Assembly: GCA_024704765.1 (NCBI GenBank)
Contig: JAKMXF010000320.1
Location: 301,480-365,479, forward strand
DNA length: 64,000 bases
From: Oopsacas minuta
Lineage: Eukaryota > Porifera > Hexactinellida > Lyssacinosida > Leucopsacidae
Direction: 5' to 3'
Both the position numbers and the translations under genes were made by a program. Shown here piece by piece: positions 57,690-64,000 of this stretch. Numbering within the stretch: position 1 is the first letter of the stretch; each line of letters opens with the position of its first letter. The notes under the pieces are model-generated. The model did no database searches. It was not told the DNA's origin and worked only from the letters and a program-made list of their open reading frames with translations.

Positions 57690-58417
57690 GAACCCCCGAA
57701 AGGGAAGGCAAGCGGAGCAAAAAGGCTAGGGGACCGTGGATCTGGCGGTAATTTTACTTCCCGACCCCTGGCCATCATAGAGAGGCTGGTAAGTGTACAC
57801 TTGAAATATTAATCCATGTATTCAATTTATTTAATTGTAATTGGTATGTAACTTTTTAGGCTCGAATGGAGGAAGCACGTACAGTTGGTAGTACTAATAT
57901 TACATTTCAGTTTTAACAACTCGATCTGTTCTATTTAATCCAATTCATATATTCTAGAATGAGGAGAGAGCCAAAAGGTATTGGAAAACAAAAGTAAGTA
58001 TATCCATGTTTATGCAATTTGTGATTCCTAAACAATTGAGTATCAATTCATTAAATATTCATCAAAATGGAAGAGAAAGGTGGTTGCAAAGGGGGAAATA
58101 CATTCAAAGTTAGTTTGTATATTTGCGTTTAATTGTATTAAGATATCCTCTGTCAGAATTTATCATACCTTTATATCCATTTAGATAGACTCTAAAATGG
58201 CCGGAACAGGGCCAGGGATGGGAACTGTGGGAAGCCCCTCCATAAGTCTATTTGTATTTGAAGTTATTATTTGATGTTTCATCGATAAATGTGTTATTTA
58301 ATTCTCCATTAATTCCTTTCACTTAATCTCATTTGTCTAGAAATTAAAGGCTGGAACACCATCCAAAGAGAGGCGGGAGGCGAGGGAGACGATCCCGCAA
58401 TACAAGGAGCAGCGAAA
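57690..58417 (+). other. Possible small multi-exon gene
   Basis: Three segments with good splice borders lie in a row: a segment ending at 57,788 before GTAAGTGTAC; 57,958-57,993 between TTCTAG and GTAAGTATAT; 58,341-58,417 between GTCTAG and GTAAGTATAT. A further piece after TTTTTAG at 57,860 may be an exon. Conceptual pieces are basic and charged ('ERL', 'ARMEEART', 'NEERAKRYWKTK', 'KERREARETIPQYKEQRK'). The introns would be 70-350 nt. No family recognised and the ends are not known. Treat as a hint only. Confidence 0.25.
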
Positions 58418-59186
58418 GTAAGTATATATGTTTATTTACTGACATGTTTGTCAAATTTATAAAATAAATTATTTTTTGATATACGTACAATAGTGTTCTC
58501 GTACCCAAAGTTTTCCCTGAAGAATTATAAAAAAATTTTAATAGTAAAGATTTAATTGACTCACGTCTGGAATCATACCCGAGTTCAATACGCGTAGAAT
58601 GTTTCAAACATACATCAATGTAAATAATTATTATTCACTGTTGGGGTTGAAATTATCTTCCTTACCCCGGCGCTTATTCAAACCTCACAAAACTTTATCT
58701 TATATTTTTTGTAGAATAACACGAAGAGACAATAGATTGTAAATTGTTTAACTTTGGGTGCTCTGATTAATGTTATTTCAGGTAGGTGTTTTATATATTT
58801 ATTGTTTTTTAGATGAGGAATTGAAAGTAATCAGGTCAGTAGCTTGATTATGTCTTTAGGTACATAATTTACTATTTTCTCAATTCTTATTGAGTAGACA
58901 ATTAGAAATATATAAAATTTAGAAATAAAACAAAAATCACAAAGATACACAAAATTTATTCAAACAAAAACACAGCATAAAACTTCACCAAACAAAATAC
59001 TTTATACAGATTACGAGAAAGAAACAGAAGATTTGGAATACATACAAGGAATTATCTATTGAACAAGAGAAAGACGAAGATAGCAATTTATATGTAAACT
59101 TCTATCATTGCTTTTCAAAAGCAAAATTATATTGTTATGGAAATATCATAGTATATAAATTTAATTCTATGTACACAATTGATATA
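58418..59186. other. Non-coding, AT-rich
   Basis: No gene supported. 58,900-59,060 is A-rich on the + strand with no repeat structure noted. Confidence 0.4.
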
Positions 59187-59451
59187 CAGTGCCGGATTTA
59201 GGTATGTGGGGGCCCTGTTCGAGGGCAATTTCCAGAGCCCCCTGAAGCCATTTCAAAGCCGTCACGGTTCGCCCACTTGTACTAATTCCTCAATTTAGAA
59301 TGCTTGTGTTTATTGTTCATGTGAAGGTTATGTTCTAGTATTTCTAGTATAAGATTTATAGTGATTAAAGTAGAATTACAGTGTGTATAAAATTTATGAC
59401 ATTGAGTTGTGGGGGGCCCTATTCGGGTGCACACTCCTAAATCCGGTACTG
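59187..59451. mobile_element. hAT-type MITE with perfect 8-bp TSD
   Basis: 265 bp, ends CAGTGCCGGATTTAGG and CCTAAATCCGGTACTG, flanked by TTGATATA at 59,179-59,186 and 59,452-59,459. Inner boxes GGGGGCCCT occur near both ends. Confidence 0.9.
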
Positions 59452-59459
59452 TTGATATA

Positions 59460-60600
59460 ATTATATGAACTCGCCGTCGAGTGTAAGGTCACCACGAAGC
59501 GGTCATAGTCAAGATGCCTTACTTCACGTTGTGAAGCGACCGAGCACGATCGTAGCATATAAATTTCCAAATATATTCCTGGATTATTGTATAATCAGGG
59601 ACAATCCAGGGGTACAGTGAGGGTTTGCTAGAATGAACTGTATTTTGTTGGCCAACCCAATAGATTTAGTAAGCCGAGAATTTTTGATAAACGAAATATA
59701 TTTGGTCAACCGAAATACTTGTTATCTAATCGAGTACTGAATCGAAATATTGGGCAAATACATTTGGTTAAAGCGAATATTGAACTATTCGGTTGCAAAC
59801 TTGATAAATATATGTATATATACACATACTAGCGCACTTCGCTCGACTGGCGGAAGTATCCTTGAGCTTTGTCCCTTGATTTAGTATAAGTAAGAACTTC
59901 CAGTGGTAAATACTGTAATTATTCGAAGAGGCAAAGAGGTGAAACTGCCGTCATAATTTCATCATAGGTGTGAATTTCGGAAAAGATACGAACTTGTCCG
60001 AGCCAGGCCCAAAATACTCCTGTATGCCCAGATTTTGACAACTTTCGAAAGAGACAAAATTCTACACCATCGTACTCTTCCAGAATATTTATATTAGTTT
60101 ATAGCATTCTATATACTAAGGCAATGGCACTCTATTGAAATTTTTGTACCATGGACTGTCATTACCATCAGACTACATTACATAATAACTTTGGTATTTC
60201 TTAATATATCAAAATGATTTCAACATTTATGTGTAGAAATAACTGCCTGCTCCTTAGATCCTATTTTGGCATAATTTTGCCTGATTTATAAGACTTCAGT
60301 TTGCATATATTTGAATATCCAATTCAGTCGTATTGTTCGCGCGAATTAATCGCTTATAGTGCTTTAAGAATATATATAATTCATCATAAGCATAGAGATC
60401 TTATGTAGCAACATGCAAACTATGTATTTGCGTAAATATTTGTGACTACTTTTGAAATTTTGTGTCTCAAACGTCTTAATATGTAGAATATTATATCAAC
60501 CCATAAATTTTGTATTCAATGTTAATAATATATAATAATTATTGTAAATATTTTCGTTTCTTCCAATTACTGCAATATTTATACTGCATCATCACATAGT
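59460..60600. repeat. Dispersed repeats, no gene
   Basis: 59,480-59,550 and 59,830-59,860 carry the GAAGCG/CTAGCGCACTTCGCTCG motifs. 59,940-60,115 belongs to the family shared with 6.1, 17.4 and 32.2 kb. 60,116-60,600 is plain AT-rich sequence. Confidence 0.5.
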
Positions 60601-60607
60601 CAACATG

Positions 60608-62580
60608 ACATGCTGGTACCTGGTTGTAAGTAGAATTATCACAGTCAAGGGGATTTATACGTGCCTACCTTATCCTTTACTACTGATGTTGAAACTCGTG
60701 AAAAGTGGTTTCGAGCGATCCCCGACCAAAGGAGACTATGAGGAGAATAAACGATTTTGGGTAAGTTGTTATTGAAATTGTCTGTGGTATAGTATGATTA
60801 TTTCTCTCTTTATAAGTCTGTATTCATCATTTCCGCGAAGAAGATATTGAGAGGAAAATTGAATATTGAATATTATAACGGAGTTGAGATGATCAAGGTG
60901 CCCAGGAAATAAGTTGTTCTCAAGAAATTTGCAGTTCCTAGTATCTTTCCAAATTGTCCAACTTATTTTACAGATGCAGTTGCTAAAACCCAAAGGCTAT
61001 CTCTAGACGATAAAGAGGAGAAGAGGATGCAGGATGTATACAAGAAAAGTCGAGCAGAATTTCAAGAGACCGAAGCTAGGTTCATGATTTCGAGTCTTAG
61101 TGTATATATCTAAGTTGCACATGATCGAACTCCCAAACGGTTGACTTTTCCATCGCCCTGATTCTTCCAACATACTATTTCTTAAGATTCAATTTTGTAA
61201 CGAAGTTTCCACTATCGAACGACATATAATTGTCGATGAAAGTTTATTTTGTAAGTCTTTTTATAAGGAAAAGAACAAAATTCAGCTCTCGTCTTCCTCA
61301 ATCAATGATATCAGGTTATTAGAAAACATGATACATGAAGTTAATTTATTTGAAATATCTCCAAGTACTAATATAAATACCTCTGCGACATCTCTGATAC
61401 ATCATGTGGAGAACTCAATTCATAGTCTTGGTCAAGGTATTGATACATTAGAGCACACTGATTCCAAATTATATTTCGAAATCGCTGAGGCTTCTTTACG
61501 AATGCGTCTTACTTTTTTGCTCGATCAGTTGAAATATCTAATCATTGATCAACATGCTCGAGGTTATAACATCATCACCCAGGTCTTTTGTTTAAAAATT
61601 CACGGCATTTCCCCAGCTAGTTACAGGGCTCTAATTGCTTAACTTTTCCTCATGAGCGTAATTTGTTGAAAGTAAAAAATAGTATTGGCTTAGAGAGTGA
61701 TTATACAAAAATTCTCAAGGAAGTTACCACTACATTCAATAATTTAGAATGCCAAATTATTCTTCAAATGGATGAAGTACATATCCGTGGTGATGCACCA
61801 TATAAGAGAGGGAGAGTAATTGGGTCGATTGACAATCCTAATGATCTATATACCACAGTTTTCTCCATGATGGTTTCTAGTCTATCGGCAAAGTTTTCTA
61901 CCATTGTTCGGTTGATTCCTTTGGGTTCTTCTTCTGCTGAATCATTGTATCCTATTGTCAGGTCAACTATCTGTGATATCGAATCTTGCGGTCTATTTGT
62001 AGAAGCTGTTTGTAGTGACAACTATACACTGAACGTTCGTTTATACAAATTGTTTTCAACTAGTCGAAACTGGAGACAAAAGTACAACACCCCTGCAACC
62101 CACATAGAAATTGTATTTTGCTCTTTGATAGTGTTCACATCATTAAGTGCATCCGAAATAATTGGTTGAATCTCAAAAATATTGACAACACTTTCATTTT
62201 CCCGAAGTTCAACGAATGTCTAGTAAGTATTCAAAATATCATTGACACCAACAAAAATTTTTACCTCTCCATCCCTAGAGCCAGCATTTCCACTGCCAAT
62301 TTGACTTCTAAATCTGTATATCCAGATATTTGTTACGCTCGATTTCAAGATATACGAGATTTGATTAGATCGGATAGATGTAATTTATTTGAAACGAGCA
62401 CCAAAATAACAGCTAAAGCTTGTTGACCCTCAAGCTTAGAACGGTAAAATGTCAGTTTTGTATTGAAAATTTCCAAGAGACAACATCTGCCGGCCTATTA
62501 GCTTGGAAAATCGAAAATGACATCAAACACATCAATCAAACGGTAGATTTCTGGATTTTATTAACGGGGTATGGAAAATA
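60608..62580 (+). pseudogene. P-element-type (THAP9-like) transposase pseudogene
   Basis: 60,608-60,740 encodes a worn THAP zinc finger ('LVPGCK', 'VPTLSFTTDVETREKWFRAI'; a stop replaces a residue after the Cys). 60,985-61,105 is a charged coiled-coil ('LDDKEEKRMQDVYKKSRAEF'). 61,328-61,642 is open ('SLRMRLTFLLDQLKYLIIDQ', 'CLKIHGISPASYRALI'). 61,645-62,110 holds the RNase H-like core: 'TFPHERNLLKVKNSIG', 'IILQMDEVHIRGD' (first catalytic Asp) and 'SSLSAKFSTIVRLIP', then 'VCSDNYTLNVRLYKLF' (second Asp). A one-base shift near 62,110 leads to 'LFDSVHIIKCIRNNWLNLKN' (62,121), a hallmark of the family's GTP-binding insertion region. Decayed sequence reaches about 62,580. The 3' part ends abruptly at the undetermined base at 62,600. 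Confidence 0.88.
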
Positions 62581-62599
62581 TTCAATGTGAACTCGGTTG

Positions 62600-62600
62600 N
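62600..62600. other. Undetermined base at an assembly junction
   Basis: A single n separates P-element sequence from a near-copy of 32,390 onward. It is likely a gap-closure artefact, so adjacency across it should not be trusted. Confidence 0.9.
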
Positions 62601-64000
62601 GAATTACAGGTAGGCCTCAATGCGACAAATGTCCTGGCGTCATGATTTCGACCAAATACAAACTCATCACGAAATTATTGCGTAGAAATTTCGAGGATAG
62701 GTTAGAATGTTTTCATACACGAGGCACAAAATGTCAAGTACACTGCATCGTCTAAGCGGCCAAGAGCACTTTGAAATTTAGCGGTTTCATACTATGCACT
62801 AAGCTCAAAATGAGGTAATAAGTTGTCCGGAGCGGTCAAGCAAGCGAAGCGTGCTAGTATATATAAAGTTGAAACCCCTATTAGCAATTTGTTTACTAGC
62901 AAAATATGCATATTAGCAACTTTTTTATGGACATAGAGTACAGTTTTATACGGTAAATAGTGTTACAAAATGGCAAAATACGCGTATTAGCTAGGAAAAG
63001 CCTTGTTGCAAATACGATTTGCTATTCGGCGGTTTTCACTGTAGAATAATTGCGTTTTAATAGTATAAATGACTTTAAAATGCTTAATCATCGTTAAAAT
63101 TTGTCACTTTTCACGGCTGTTAGCTACAAAATTTCGAAAAAAATTCGAATTTCAATTAGTACAGTATATAGTATTCCATACGCTAAGGGGAAATCTCACA
63201 ATTTCTGAGCGTAAATTAATAAGCTGAATCATAAATTTTGAGTTGTAAATTTGTAATATTCAGATAAGGTGTACATAAGGTGTACAGTTCGACTCCACTT
63301 AATAGAATCACATATTGACTAGACCGTTTTGATCCGGTCAAGCGGAGTCAGTTAACACTACTTGCATGCATAGGTATCGTTGCAGGGGGGTTGGGCATTG
63401 TCCCATACCCTGGATTTGTTAAAATGATCTTTACGATAGAATCTTTCAGGGGAGGTACTGAGGTAGTATCATAAAAGGCGGTCTGTGTGCAAGTTAATGC
63501 TGAAAAATCCTCCACTTTTCTCAGTTCATTAATTTTCTCCATCCTATGCAAATAGATAAAGGGATATTCTTTATTAGTACAACGGGCGTTCAAAAAGTTC
63601 CCGACTCTACCCCATATTTTGTAACTAAACAGAATATACATGTACAATTCTTATATTTTTCTAAATAGTCACCATTAACGTCTATGACTCGTTGTAGACG
63701 ATCTGACTATTTAAAAAAATACATTTTTATAGTCTCGGGGCGGGATGTCTTTTAGGGATCTCCAAATTGCGTTCCCTAGGTCGATTCTGGTATCAAAATG
63801 CCTCCCTGCAAGGTCCTTTTTCAACTTTCCAAAGAGCCAGAAATCACAAGGAGCGAAGTCAGGTGAGTAGGGTGGGTGATCTAGCTCCACAACTCTCATT
63901 ATATCCAACTCTGACTTTATAAGCTTACTTTTATGTGGCCGTGCATTATCATGCAATAATCGCATGCCCCACTGTCCAGACTTTGGTGTCTCCTCTCCCA
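62601..64000. repeat. Second copy of the 32,390-33,746 segment
   Basis: Collinear with copy 1 apart from single-base changes and small indels (for example GATTTTGTT against GATTTGTT near 63,415) and a replaced block at about 62,859-62,955. The window ends within two bases of the point where the hAT is inserted in copy 1. Confidence 0.95.
63574..64000 (-). mobile_element. mariner element, second copy, cut by the window edge
   Basis: Starts TTAGTACAACGGGCGTTC after TA (63,572-63,573). The C-terminal transposase part (63,711-63,965 and on) has 'HDNARPHKS' and 'PPYSPDFAPCDFWLFGKL', with a few substitutions relative to copy 1. The rest lies beyond the window. Confidence 0.9.

Overview
The window is AT-rich eukaryotic nuclear DNA. 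It carries metazoan genes on isolated open reading frames, spliceosomal-type introns in one transposon gene, and many cut-and-paste DNA transposons of kinds common in invertebrates (mariner, Tc1-like, Tigger/pogo, hAT, MULE, P, Helitron). I see no operons, no prokaryotic signals and no rRNA or tRNA gene. The species cannot be fixed from this sequence; an invertebrate animal is the safest statement. A single undetermined base lies at 62,600, so this is a draft assembly.

Recognisable host genes are few. A tubulin polyglutamylase complex subunit 2 (TPGS2) homologue lies at 3,657-4,262 (-). An ESF2/ABT1-type ribosome-biogenesis RNA-binding protein lies at 41,222-42,022 (-). Both are uninterrupted. 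An intact 820-residue Ser/Asn/Thr-rich protein at 12,777-15,239 (-) matches nothing I know and is the longest ORF here. Unidentified ORFs, possibly exons, occur at 21.3-22.0, 25.4-25.8, 51.7-52.8 and 57.7-58.4 kb.

Layout. 0-6 kb: an Arg-rich repeat ORF, a hAT pseudogene carrying a long-TIR MITE, two small hAT-type MITEs, TPGS2, and a mariner deletion derivative. 6-12 kb: MITEs, a broken copy of an unclassified transposon-like family, and two fold-back elements. 12-23 kb: the 820-residue gene, two integrase relics (one with introns), and a FLYWCH-MULE transposon between them. 23.8-25.1 kb: a 35-bp tandem repeat and a large fold-back element. 25.8-30.6 kb: a Tigger element split by a complete hAT. 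30.6-32 kb: MITEs. 33.3-37.0 kb: a mariner split by a second complete hAT. 37-44 kb: mostly featureless apart from ABT1. 44.5-51 kb: a Tc1-like element, a hAT pseudogene, and a MULE with a C-terminal RING. 53.6-56.2 kb: a Helitron relic. 60.6-62.6 kb: a THAP/P-element transposase pseudogene. 62.6-64 kb: a diverged second copy of 32.4-33.75 kb.

The window is best read as a transposon graveyard with datable nesting. Target-site duplications are perfect for both nested hATs, and in each case removing the insert and one duplication rejoins the reading frame of the interrupted transposase. The points least explained by known families are the unclassified family at 8.6-10.2 kb, the 15-bp-repeat inverted termini shared by a MULE and a MITE, and the intact orphan gene.
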